DNA of 64,000 nt. It comes from Actinopolymorpha alba DSM 45243 (GTDB lineage: Bacteria > Actinomycetota > Actinomycetes > Propionibacteriales > Actinopolymorphaceae). Positions within the stretch are counted from its first letter, which is position 1, and each line of letters begins with the position of its first letter. Positions 54,220 to 62,586 of the stretch are shown here, one piece after another. The DNA lies in contig NZ_KB892708.1 of the NCBI RefSeq assembly GCF_000373925.1, positions 310,001-374,000 of the forward strand, given 5' to 3'. Below the pieces are notes generated by a model. That model saw nothing but the letters and a program-made list of their open reading frames with translations, was not told the DNA's origin and ran no database searches. The position numbers and the translations under genes were made by a program.

Positions 54220-54831
54220 TCAGCCGGGTGACAGCAACCGTGGTTGGCGCACGTCGATGTACCTCAGGTCCGTGAACAGCGCCTTCTCGCGCTCGAGCAG
54301 GTTCCTCACCTCGGCGGACGGCCCCTTGCGCTCACCGGCGCGCGCGGCCTCCTCGTTGGTGAAGTAGACCGCCTGGGTGAACCGCGACGGATCCTCGTCG
54401 TGGACGGCGAGCAACCCGCCGATGACGTCGGGACGCTCGTTGCGGAGTACGTCCTCGCTCTCGGCCAGGAGCGCCCGCGCCTGGATCGGGTCGGCGATGC
54501 GGCCCTGGATGATCTGGACGAAGCCGGCCTGGTCGGAACCTCCGGCCATAAGGGTCATTACCTCGCTGCACTCGTAAAGCTTCACGTCTCCGGTGTAGAG
54601 CTTCTCGGTCTCCCGCCACCAGGCGGTGCGTTCGGGCCGTTCTCTGTTGGCCACGGCCGCCTGCTTTGACTCAAACCTCGCCAGCATGATCGCCGTGCCG
54701 TCGGATCCGACCCCGCACGTCGCGCCCAGCCAGCCCGGCGCTCCCGAAGCGAGATCCCGCATCCAGCGGTCTACCGCCGTGTACAGAGCGTTGGGGTTGT
54801 CGACATGTCCTTGGATGACCTGGATGAACAT
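54220..54831 (-). CDS. Tandem dimeric alpha/beta-barrel protein
   Basis: A 203-residue protein made of two repeats of about 95 residues, each starting with a similar strand (FIQVIQGHVDNP and FVQIIQGRIADP) and containing RFESKQAA or YFTNEEAARAG. This is the antibiotic-biosynthesis-monooxygenase/EthD type fold in duplicate. No cofactor residues can be named and the function is unknown. Three bases before the ATG there is no strong ribosome site. Confidence 0.75.
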   Translation of the reverse strand: MFIQVIQGHVDNPNALYTAVDRWMRDLASGAPGWLGATCGVGSDGTAIMLARFESKQAAVANRERPERTAWWRETEKLYTGDVKLYECSEVMTLMAGGSDQAGFVQIIQGRIADPIQARALLAESEDVLRNERPDVIGGLLAVHDEDPSRFTQAVYFTNEEAARAGERKGPSAEVRNLLEREKALFTDLRYIDVRQPRLLSPG

Positions 54832-54918
54832 TGGTTCCCCCCCTCGTGCCGGGTGATTTTCTGTACTTCCATCGACGCTACGCCGCTGGCTGGGGTCACG
54901 ACCGGGTAACGGTTGAGG

Positions 54919-55656
54919 TCAGTCCCGGGTCGCGGCCGAGCGAGCCTGCCGGGCCAGTCGGCGGGCCTCGCGCAGCGGAATCGGCGTGCGCGCCCGGCCC
55001 GTCGCCTGGCGTACGACCTCGACGGCGGATTCCGGGTCGGTCCGCCAGCCGGCGTGCACGACGAGCGGGCGGCGGCCGGCACGGGTCCGCAGCCACGCGC
55101 CCACGACCTCGCCGTTCTCCTCAAGATCACGGTCCTGATCACCGCCGGGCAGCCGGATCGGGCTGGCCGCTCCGGCGACGTCCGGCGGCCACGGGCCCTC
55201 GGCGCGCAGGGGCCGGTGGGTGACACCAACGGTGGGCAGGTCGAGAACGGCGCCCAGGTGGAGGGCGAGGCCGGCCCGCCGGGGATGGTCGCGGCCGGTC
55301 GCGTTCACGAGCAGGACGTCGGGTACGACGCCGAGCCCTCGAACCGCCTCCTCCAGCAGGGGGCCTTCCCTCAGCGCGAGCAGCCCGGCCGCGTACGACG
55401 CGCCAGCCACCGTGTGGCGTACCGTCGACGCCACCCGGCGTCCACTCGATCGCACGGTCACCGCGGCCACCCAGACCTGGTCGCCGGCGCTGCCCGGTCC
55501 CTCGATGCCGCGTTCGAAGCAGCAGAAGCAACCACCGATCCGGACCGGCCCGTCAGTCGGCGGCCGCCAGGGCTCAGCGGTGAGGGCAGCGACCTCGCGC
55601 TGGACGGCGGCGAGTTCCTCGGGGTCCACCGGCCATCCTCGATCCGTCGTGCCCAT
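54919..55656 (-). CDS. Endonuclease V homologue with substituted active site
   Basis: A 245-residue member of the endonuclease V fold: VLLVNATGRDHPRRAGLALH and LDLPTVGVTHRPL match the conserved core of inosine-cleaving Nfi. The first catalytic Asp is replaced (GGCFCCFERG near residue 43-52, where Nfi has GVDxxY) and the second is Asn (VNATGRDHPRR near 115-125, where Nfi has VDGHGxxHPRR). The Glu in LLALREGPLL is kept. It may bind rather than cut DNA or RNA, or use different ligands. ATG at 55656 used; GTG at 55629 has a better ribosome site. Confidence 0.8.
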   Translation of the reverse strand: MGTTDRGWPVDPEELAAVQREVAALTAEPWRPPTDGPVRIGGCFCCFERGIEGPGSAGDQVWVAAVTVRSSGRRVASTVRHTVAGASYAAGLLALREGPLLEEAVRGLGVVPDVLLVNATGRDHPRRAGLALHLGAVLDLPTVGVTHRPLRAEGPWPPDVAGAASPIRLPGGDQDRDLEENGEVVGAWLRTRAGRRPLVVHAGWRTDPESAVEVVRQATGRARTPIPLREARRLARQARSAATRD

Positions 55657-55690
55657 AACCTCCAGCACACCACGCGGGCGCGGCGCCCGG

Positions 55691-56080
55691 TCAGCGCTCG
55701 GCGGTCAGCTCGTAGTGCAGCGTCTTGTACTTCTTCAGCCGATGGAAGAGCGGGACCAGTCGGCGCTGGAGGAAGGGGTACTTGCCGGCGAGGGCGCCGC
55801 GCACCCAACGGGCCTCTGCGTCTGGCAGCAGTCGCGCCTGGGCCCGCATGCTCACCCCTTGAGGCGTGCCTCCAAAAGTTGACGGGGTGAGTTCCACCAG
55901 GGGGTTCCGGCGGAGGCGCTTCGTCTTGCCCGCCCGGTCGTACGTACGGAAATAGGCGTGGTCGCCGTTGACGACGATGTGGACCGGAGTCGGCACCGGG
56001 GTGCCGTCCCTGCGAAAGGTCGTGAGGAGAACGGTCTTCTGGTCGGTGAACCGCGCGAACGGCGAGCCTTCGAGTGGCAT
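55691..56080 (-). CDS. PPOX class F420/flavin-dependent protein
   Basis: A 129-residue split beta-barrel protein: FARFTDQKTVLLTTFRRDGT (start), GDHAYFRTYDRAGKTKRLRRNP in the middle and KYKTLHYEL at the end. This is the PPOX/FDORB type that binds F420 or FMN. Substrate unknown. It stands between the endonuclease V homologue and the epimerase in the same direction. Confidence 0.85.
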   Translation of the reverse strand: MPLEGSPFARFTDQKTVLLTTFRRDGTPVPTPVHIVVNGDHAYFRTYDRAGKTKRLRRNPLVELTPSTFGGTPQGVSMRAQARLLPDAEARWVRGALAGKYPFLQRRLVPLFHRLKKYKTLHYELTAER

Positions 56081-56197
56081 GCTGGCATCCCTTTCGGCCG
56101 GTCGGGAGCGAGGCTTTCACCCGTGTAGACGGGACCCGCGGCGGATCCGTGACATCGTGCTCCGCCGCAGCACCCTCCGCCGCATTACCTCCGGGGA

Positions 56198-57289
56198 TCA
56201 GTCGGCGGGGCCGGTAACGCCCAACCCTGGCGCGTCGGGCAGGACGACTGTCGCGCCGTGGTAGGCGAGGCCACCGCGCACGGGCGAGTCAGCCAGCCAC
56301 CAGGCCGCGTCGAGATCGTTCACCAGCGTGGTCCCCCTGGCGGCCACCAGGCTGGCCGCGGCTCCGACTCCGACGGGGCCTTCCATCATCGAGCCGACCA
56401 TGGTGCCGAGGCCGTAGGCGTCTGCCAGGTCGAGGAGGGTACGCGCGGGTCCCAGCCCGCCGCACTTGGCGAGCTTGACGTTCACGAGGTCGGCGGCCCG
56501 GCGGCGGATCACCTCGACGAGGTCCCGGATGCCGTAGACGCTCTCGTCGGCGAGGATCGGCGTGTCGACCCGCTCGGAGACCCAGGCGAGTCCGTCCAGA
56601 TCGGCCGCGGCGACCGGCTGCTCGACGAGTTCGATCCGCAGGTCGGCGTCCTCCAGGGCGCGGATCACCCGCACCGCCTCGCGTGGAGTCCAGCCCTGGT
56701 TGGCGTCCAGGCGGATGCGTACGTCTTGACCGGAGGCCTCGCGGACCGCCTTCACGCGTGCGATGTCGGCCGCGGCCCCGGCCTCTGACCGGACGCCGAC
56801 CTTGACCTTGAGGACGTCGAACCCCTCGCCGACCCGTGCCTTGGCGGCGGCGGCCAGGTCCGCGGCCTCGCCGGCGGACAGCGTGACGTCGGTGTGGACC
56901 TCGCGGGCCGTACCCCCGAGGAGCCGTGCCAGCGGCACGCCGAGCCGGCGAGCGGCCAGGTCGTGGAGTGCGACGTCGAGCGCCGCCTTGGCGTTGAGGT
57001 TTCCGACCACCGCCGTCGCGACCTCACGCAGGCGCGCGGCGAGGTCGTCGGGATCGCGGCCGAGTACGACGTCCTGGAGGGGTCCTGACACGCAGGCCTG
57101 CGCTCCGGCGATGGACTCGCCGGTCACCCGCCACACCTGCGGCGCCTCACCCCAACCGCTGTGGCCAGCATCGTCGACGACCTCGACGAGCAATGACTCG
57201 ACGGCATCCGCCCGGCGGAGCGCGGTGACGAACGGCGTGTGCAATGACGCGCGGACTGGATGGCAGCGGACCTGCGTGATGCTCGGCAC
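56198..57289 (-). CDS. ykfB: L-Ala-D/L-Glu epimerase, enolase superfamily
   Basis: A 363-residue muconate-lactonising-type enolase protein. The KxK catalytic pair lies in VLKVKVGV (about residue 160), metal ligands in RLDANQGW (Asp about 188), ELVEQPV (Glu about 214) and ILADESV (Asp about 240), and the second lysine in NVKLAKCGG (about 264). This arrangement is that of dipeptide epimerases. With the NlpC/P60 peptidase at 53202 it forms a murein-tripeptide recycling pair. It lies 9 bases beyond lanL. Confidence 0.88.
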   Translation of the reverse strand: MPSITQVRCHPVRASLHTPFVTALRRADAVESLLVEVVDDAGHSGWGEAPQVWRVTGESIAGAQACVSGPLQDVVLGRDPDDLAARLREVATAVVGNLNAKAALDVALHDLAARRLGVPLARLLGGTAREVHTDVTLSAGEAADLAAAAKARVGEGFDVLKVKVGVRSEAGAAADIARVKAVREASGQDVRIRLDANQGWTPREAVRVIRALEDADLRIELVEQPVAAADLDGLAWVSERVDTPILADESVYGIRDLVEVIRRRAADLVNVKLAKCGGLGPARTLLDLADAYGLGTMVGSMMEGPVGVGAAASLVAARGTTLVNDLDAAWWLADSPVRGGLAYHGATVVLPDAPGLGVTGPAD

Positions 57290-57298
57290 GGCAGGACG

Positions 57299-60184
57299 CT
57301 ACCCCACGCCACGTACGTGCGGGTCCGGTCGCCAGTCGGCGGGGAGGGTTCGGGGCTCGGCCTGGGCTTCCTCGATGAACAGGTCGTCGACGAGGAAGAG
57401 TCGGGCGCCGCCGTACCGCAGCCGCATGAGGTACGCCAGCACTCCCGACAGGCCGACGTTGTAGTCCGCGACCACGGACCGCAGGGTCTCGTCAGGGATC
57501 AGCGCTCGCCCGCCCATCCGGCAGTGCCGTACGGCGATCAGCGGCACCAGGTCCTCCGCCCAGGCGCGGTAGGTCGGGTCGGCGAGGATCTCGGCGGCGT
57601 CGAGGAGGAATTCGCCGTCGCCGGCCAGGCCATGGCACACGGCCGGGGAAGACTGCCAGCGCGCGCGATGGACGGCACCCGCCGCCGCGCGGGCGTACTC
57701 GCCGAAGCGTTGCTCACCGGTTACGGCAAACAGTCGGAGCAGGAAGGTCCCGACACCGGACGAACCACTGCACCAGTGCGGCAGGCGGGTGGCGTCTGCC
57801 GGGCCAACCGGCCACCAGGCCGCGCCGCCGTCGTCGGTACGCGCCGCGCGGCACAGCGTGTACCCAGCCTCACTCGCCAGGTCGACGTACGCCTGCTCGC
57901 CGAGCGCCGTGCCCAGAGCGAGGAGGGCGTAGCCGATGCCGGCGACGCCGTGCGCGAAGCCGTAGTGGGTGGCACCGGCCAACTGTGAGTCGAAGGTCGC
58001 GGGAATCGGCCAGGTGGGTCCGTTCGCGCCGGGCACCGCCGCCGCTCGCAGGGCCGCGGCGTACTCAGCCGCTCGTTCGAGGTAGGGCCCGTCCCCGCGG
58101 CGGCCCGCATCTCCCCGGCGGGCGTCTCGCCGGCGGGCGTCGCCTCGGTCTTCGGCATCACCGCGATGACCGGCGAGTTGGCCCACGTGGAGGTGGGTGA
58201 GGGCGGCGCCGGCCAGCCCGTGCGCGATGTCGGGATTGGGCCAGCTGGTGGGCAGCGCCAGCGCGAGACGCTCGGCCTGCTCGAGCAGGTGCGGCTCTCC
58301 GAGCGCGACGGCCGCGTCCGCGAGCACCCATGCCACGCCGGCGCGCCCGAAGTGAAGGCCGGGCAGGACCCGGTCCCCGCGTTCGCAGCGGTCAGACAAC
58401 CAGCCGGCCGCCTTCCGCGCGGCCGCGTCGACGGCACCCCACGGAACGTCGGACGGCTCGCCGCTGGCGTGCGCACGCAGGAGAACCGCGAGCACGCCGG
58501 CGGCACCGTGCTGGACGTTGCGGGAGTCGGTCCTCGCGCCGTACGTGCCGGGCCGCCACAGGCGCTCGTCGTCGGGGCGCATCGTGGCCATCAGGTGCTC
58601 CAGACCGTCGGCGAGCAACTCCTCGCCGGTCGGCTGGCCGGCCGCGAGACCGGCGGGCCGGGGTTCCTCGGCGGCCAGGAGCCGCTCGACCAGCGCCAGG
58701 TCGCCGCGTTCGCGCGGGTGGTCGGCCAGCAGGGTCATGATCGCCGGACCGAGCGCTCTGGCCGAGTCGCCGTAGCGGGCGACGATGGCAAGCCAGGCGG
58801 CGAGTCGTTCGCGTGCCGGACGGGCATCGAGCGGGTCGTCGTCCGGAAGCACCGGATCGTTCCCCGTGGCAAGCAGGAACATCAGGGCGCCGAGGGTGTA
58901 CGCGTCCTCGGCGGTGGCCGCAGCGATCGGCAGCTGGCCGGCATGGAGTTCGGGTGCGGTGTAGCTGGAGGGATGGGGCCGGCGGCCAGGCTGTCCGATC
59001 GGTGCGGCGGCACGTAGGCCTGTGAGCACTGGGTAGCCGTCGGCGGTGACGAGGATGCTCGCCGGATCGAGGCCGCGCAGGACGAGGCCAGCCTGGTGGG
59101 CGCGGGCGATCAGGTCGCGCAGCCGTCGGGCCATGGCGAGGGCCGGCTCCAGGGGTACGCCGGCGCCGGCGCCCGTCTGGTGTCCGACCCAGTGCCGCAG
59201 GGATTGGCCGGCGAGGCGTTCCTCGACGAGGAAGAGGTCACCGGCCTGGGCGAAGACGCCGAATGGCCGTGGAGTCGGCAGCCGTTGGTCCATCAGGCGC
59301 AGCAGGTGCGCCTCGTCCAGCAGCCGGGTCCGCGCGTCAGCACCGTCGGGGTCGGTGTCGGTGTGGGCCCGGGCATGCTTGATCACCACGTCCGGACCAG
59401 GGGTCGTACCCGCCCGCTCCTCGCGCGCGAGGTAGGTGCCACCGGTAGCACCGTGCGCCAGCGCCTGGCGTACGACGTAACGATCGTGGAGCCGCACCGC
59501 TGCCCGGTCGTAGCTCGGCGGCACCGCGGCGGCGCGTTCGTCGTCGGCTGGCGGCGCCGGTGCCCACGGGGCCGGGGTGAACCACGGCTCGCGGCGTTCG
59601 TACACCGTCGTGCCGTCGGGAGCGACGAGAAGCTTGCGGGCGAGGCCGTCGTTGTCGAGCGTGTCGAAGCCGTCGCGGTCGCCGTCGAAGCTGCCGTACC
59701 CGTAGTGCACGACACTTCCCGGCTGGGACTGGCGTGCGGAGAGGATGCGTGGTCCGGCGAGGCCCCGGGTGGCGGCGGAGAGTTCCCGGGCAAGCCGGAT
59801 GAACCCGAGGTCGTCACGTGGGTACGCGGTGAGGACCTTGCCGGCGTCGACGCGGCCACAGGCCCGGCTACCAAGCCAGCGAACGACCTCTGACGTGGGT
59901 GCGAACGTGAACGGCACCTGGTGGTCGCGAAGGATGGGGACGACCCGGGTGACCAGAGTTTCGGCGGATCTCGGTGTGGCCGAGAGCTGGATCTGCCAGC
60001 CCTGGCGTCGATGGTGGTGTTCTGAGGACAGGCCGCCGGTCTCCGGAGGGAGAGCCGTGTGCCACCGCGTACCCGTGCGGACCCGCCACCGCCGGCCCTT
60101 GGTGCACGCGAGCAGGTGGTACACGATGGCGGCCAGATCGCCCTTGTGCGGCACTGGCGTCACACCCTCTCGGTGCATCGTCAT
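57299..60184 (-). CDS. lanL: Class IV lanthipeptide synthetase with degenerate kinase
   Basis: A 961-residue three-domain protein: lyase-like region (about residues 80-130, GKVLTAYPRDD), Ser/Thr kinase-like region (about 225-510) and LanC-like cyclase (about 540-930). The zinc ligands of the cyclase are kept (HWCSGSSG near 805, VCHGLAG near 849), which marks class IV rather than class III. In the kinase the VVIK lysine (about 267) and the alpha-C Glu in LLDEAHLL remain. The HRD, Asn and DFG positions read LRGLDPASILV and LTGL, so the catalytic Asp, Asn and metal Asp are all lost. ATG at 60184 has AGGTG six bases upstream; GTG at 60193 is possible. No clear precursor gene adjoins. Confidence 0.85.
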   Translation of the reverse strand: MTMHREGVTPVPHKGDLAAIVYHLLACTKGRRWRVRTGTRWHTALPPETGGLSSEHHHRRQGWQIQLSATPRSAETLVTRVVPILRDHQVPFTFAPTSEVVRWLGSRACGRVDAGKVLTAYPRDDLGFIRLARELSAATRGLAGPRILSARQSQPGSVVHYGYGSFDGDRDGFDTLDNDGLARKLLVAPDGTTVYERREPWFTPAPWAPAPPADDERAAAVPPSYDRAAVRLHDRYVVRQALAHGATGGTYLAREERAGTTPGPDVVIKHARAHTDTDPDGADARTRLLDEAHLLRLMDQRLPTPRPFGVFAQAGDLFLVEERLAGQSLRHWVGHQTGAGAGVPLEPALAMARRLRDLIARAHQAGLVLRGLDPASILVTADGYPVLTGLRAAAPIGQPGRRPHPSSYTAPELHAGQLPIAAATAEDAYTLGALMFLLATGNDPVLPDDDPLDARPARERLAAWLAIVARYGDSARALGPAIMTLLADHPRERGDLALVERLLAAEEPRPAGLAAGQPTGEELLADGLEHLMATMRPDDERLWRPGTYGARTDSRNVQHGAAGVLAVLLRAHASGEPSDVPWGAVDAAARKAAGWLSDRCERGDRVLPGLHFGRAGVAWVLADAAVALGEPHLLEQAERLALALPTSWPNPDIAHGLAGAALTHLHVGQLAGHRGDAEDRGDARRRDARRGDAGRRGDGPYLERAAEYAAALRAAAVPGANGPTWPIPATFDSQLAGATHYGFAHGVAGIGYALLALGTALGEQAYVDLASEAGYTLCRAARTDDGGAAWWPVGPADATRLPHWCSGSSGVGTFLLRLFAVTGEQRFGEYARAAAGAVHRARWQSSPAVCHGLAGDGEFLLDAAEILADPTYRAWAEDLVPLIAVRHCRMGGRALIPDETLRSVVADYNVGLSGVLAYLMRLRYGGARLFLVDDLFIEEAQAEPRTLPADWRPDPHVRGVG

Positions 60185-60303
60185 CGCGCACACCTAACGG
60201 ACGTCGCGTGGCCGTCGTTGGCCACCGTCCCGTGAGCGAAGGTCCGTGCCGTCGTGTGGTGCGCCACCCACAGATGCCCCCTCTGCTGGTGTCTTGCACA
60301 CTG

Positions 60304-60336
60304 TTCGTGCACATACGACTACCAACAGTGCACGAA
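60304..60336. promoter_or_regulatory. Inverted repeat upstream of lanL
   Basis: TTCGTGCAC (60304-60312) and GTGCACGAA (60328-60336) are perfect 9-bp inverse arms with 15 bases between. It lies 120-152 bases upstream of lanL in the gap to the serine hydrolase gene, and looks like an operator. Confidence 0.55.
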
Positions 60337-60417
60337 GGTGCGCAATGGCATTGGCATATCTTTGTGAATCGGTTTGATCACGATTAGCGACATCGTCGGC
60401 CGGGTAAGCGGCTCGAT

Positions 60418-61299
60418 TCAGCTGTCGAACGTGTGCCGGTCCGCCCAACTCGCGGCAGCCACGCGAGCGACGACCGCGCACCCCGCTGCCTCGTCGAGCG
60501 GCGCGCTCACGCAGGTCACCAGGACGTACGCCGGAGCATCGCCCGACAGGATCAGCGCGGCGCTGTGCCGGACGCCCTCGACCCAGCCGTTCTTGTGTGC
60601 CACCGGCGTACCCGCCGGGAGACCCTGGACGACATCCTGGTCCATCTCCTGGGCAAGAAGCACGTCCAGCATTTCCTGGCAGGCGGAGGCCGACGCGAGC
60701 GCCGGCCTCCCGTCGGGGCTACTCGCGCCGGCCGCTCCGACCTGGATCGCGGTGAGGAGCGCGGCGAGGTCCGCTGCGGTGACAAGGTTGGACCGGCCGG
60801 CCTCGTCGGCCACGTAATCCTGGATGCCACGGGCGACGATCGACCGCTGCGCTCCGGCCAGCGCCCACACCTCGGCGACGGGGGCGAGACCGGTCTGCTC
60901 GAGGACGAGGTTCGTGGCGAGGTTGCTCGACCGGACGATCATTCGGCGGATCAGCCAGCGCAGGGGTGCCTTCTGGCCGAGCCGGTCCCAGGGTTCGGGG
61001 TCGCTGTCGTAGTCGGCGGTCGAGTGGTAAGTGGCGCCTCCGCCGATCGCCGACGCGAACTCGTCGTGGACCGGGACCTCGGCGTCAAGGTCGAGTTGAC
61101 CAAGCTCGGCGAGCCGGTAGGCCGCCGCCATGACGGCCGCCTTCATCGTGCTCGCGGCGTAGTGGGTCGCGTGGGGGTCACGGGAGTACGCCGGTGGGCT
61201 GCCGGGCCGGCCGCACCACACCGAGACGGTGCCAGGGATCGGGGCGAGCGAGGGCTCCAGGGCGTGCAGGGCCGGGGCCGTCTGGCGGAGTTCGGTCAC
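60418..61299 (-). CDS. Serine beta-lactamase-like hydrolase (class A fold)
   Basis: A 293-residue protein of the beta-lactamase2/class A fold. The SxxK motif is STMK near residue 50, SxN is SSN near 125, and the KTG position is HKNG near 233. No signal peptide is evident, so a secreted beta-lactamase role is doubtful; cytoplasmic esterase or peptidase activity is possible. GTG at 61299 was chosen because the homology begins shortly after. An omega-loop Glu166 equivalent could not be placed with confidence. Confidence 0.8.
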   Translation of the reverse strand: MTELRQTAPALHALEPSLAPIPGTVSVWCGRPGSPPAYSRDPHATHYAASTMKAAVMAAAYRLAELGQLDLDAEVPVHDEFASAIGGGATYHSTADYDSDPEPWDRLGQKAPLRWLIRRMIVRSSNLATNLVLEQTGLAPVAEVWALAGAQRSIVARGIQDYVADEAGRSNLVTAADLAALLTAIQVGAAGASSPDGRPALASASACQEMLDVLLAQEMDQDVVQGLPAGTPVAHKNGWVEGVRHSAALILSGDAPAYVLVTCVSAPLDEAAGCAVVARVAAASWADRHTFDS

Positions 61300-61385
61300 G
61301 GCGGACAGTCTGCCCCAGGGGCGCGACAACCCAACAAGCCGCGACGCAACCTTGCGCCAAGCACAATGTGGCAAGGTCTGACGTC

Positions 61386-62199
61386 ATGAAGGTCAGCGAC
61401 GAGCCGCAGCGGATGCTCATCGAACGCGCGCGGGCCATAGTCGCCGCGGATGACCGGATCCTTGCCGCCTGGCTCATCGGCAGCTTCGCGACCGGAGAAG
61501 CCGACGCCTACAGCGATGTCGACCTGCACTGCCTGATCACGGACGAGAGCGTGGAGTGGTTCCGGCGGCACTGGTCTGAGGTCGCCACCCGGATCGCCGG
61601 CCCGCTGGTGCTCGCTGATGCTTTGCCCGGCCTCCTGGGCGGGGTGGCCCTCACCGAGGACTGGCTGCACCTCGACCTGATCCTTCACCCGCGCTCAGAG
61701 TTCGACCCGCGAGAGGTGCGTGGCCTCAGCCTGTTGTACGACTCCACCGGCGAACTGCTCCCGACGGACGTGGTGCCGCGTGCGCCGGCGCAGGGCGAGC
61801 CGTACTTCCCCACGTCGGCGGTCAACCACTACTTCTACTTCCTCGGCAATCTTGTGGTGACCTTCGGACGTCGCGAGCTCGTGGTCGCGCACGGCGGCAT
61901 CGACGCTTCGCAACTGCCTCATCCAGCTGATGCTGGCCGAGCGCGGCATCCACCGCTCCGGCGGCAACAAGCGGCTCAACCCCTTCCTGTCAGAGGAGCA
62001 ACGAGCATTCCTCGAAGCCATCCCGGCCGCGGCGACCTCGACCGCCGCCATCAGCGACGCCGTTCGCGTACTCACCCGGGAGTTCACCCGTCGCGGGAAG
62101 GCACTTGCCGTACGCACCGGCGCGACGTGGCCGCAGCCCTTCGAGGACGCCACCATCGCGCACCTGCAGCACAACCTGGGCGTCGACTTCCGGGCGTGA
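61386..62199 (+). pseudogene. Frameshifted nucleotidyltransferase
   Basis: The 5' part (61386 to about 61895) encodes a nucleotidyltransferase: LIGSFATGEADAYSDVDLHC carries the GS...D-x-D motif. After GGIDA the frame turns into arginine/proline-rich nonsense, while the +1 frame continues coherently (LRNCLIQLMLAERGIHRSGG ...) to the stop at 62197-62199. One base gained or two lost near 61890-61910 explains this. It resembles aminoglycoside-adenylyltransferase-like proteins of about 270 residues. It may be a real pseudogene or an assembly error. Confidence 0.8.
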
Positions 62200-62202
62200 C
62201 TG

Positions 62203-62586
62203 TCAACCTGAGGTTTCGGGGCGGTCGTAGATCCTTTGCACCATGGCCGTCGCGGTGCGCACGTCGACGCCCAGATCGCGGGCCGTCCTGACGTACTCCT
62301 CGGCGGCGGTCCGGAGCGGATCCGCGGCGCCAGCCGGAGCGGCCGCGACGACGGTGCCATGCCGGCGGGCGGTTTCGAGGATGCCGTCTGCTTCGAGTTC
62401 CTTGTACGCCCGGGCCACGGTGCCGGGTGCCAAACCGAGATCGCCCGCCAGTTGGCGGATCGCGGGCAGCTTGGCGCCGATGGGTAGCTGGCCGCGTTCG
62501 ACCAGCCCGATGATCTGGTCGCGGACCTGTCGCCAGGGCGGGACGCCGCTGCCGACGTCGACGACGATCCGGGATGCTGCGGTCAC
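62203..62586 (-). CDS. GntR family regulator (YtrA type)
   Basis: A 127-residue short GntR protein: winged helix PWRQVRDQIIGLVERGQLPIGAKLP then IRQLAGDLGLAPGTVARAYKELEADG (about residues 14-70), with a short C-terminal helix pair as in YtrA. GTG at 62586 has GGAGG upstream and overlaps the stop of the membrane-protein gene (GTGA). It probably regulates that operon, though YtrA partners are usually ABC transporters. Confidence 0.88.
   Translation of the reverse strand: MTAASRIVVDVGSGVPPWRQVRDQIIGLVERGQLPIGAKLPAIRQLAGDLGLAPGTVARAYKELEADGILETARRHGTVVAAAPAGAADPLRTAAEEYVRTARDLGVDVRTATAMVQRIYDRPETSG

Noticed and set aside
60274-60387. Plus-strand 37-residue ORF near lanL as a precursor peptide
   Set aside because: Composition is His/Trp-rich, it lacks a leader motif, has no ribosome site and opposes lanL.
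60194-60481. Minus-strand 95-residue ORF ending next to lanL as a lanthipeptide precursor
   Set aside because: It is arginine-rich with no recognisable leader and no Ser/Thr/Cys-rich core, and it overlaps the end of the serine hydrolase gene.
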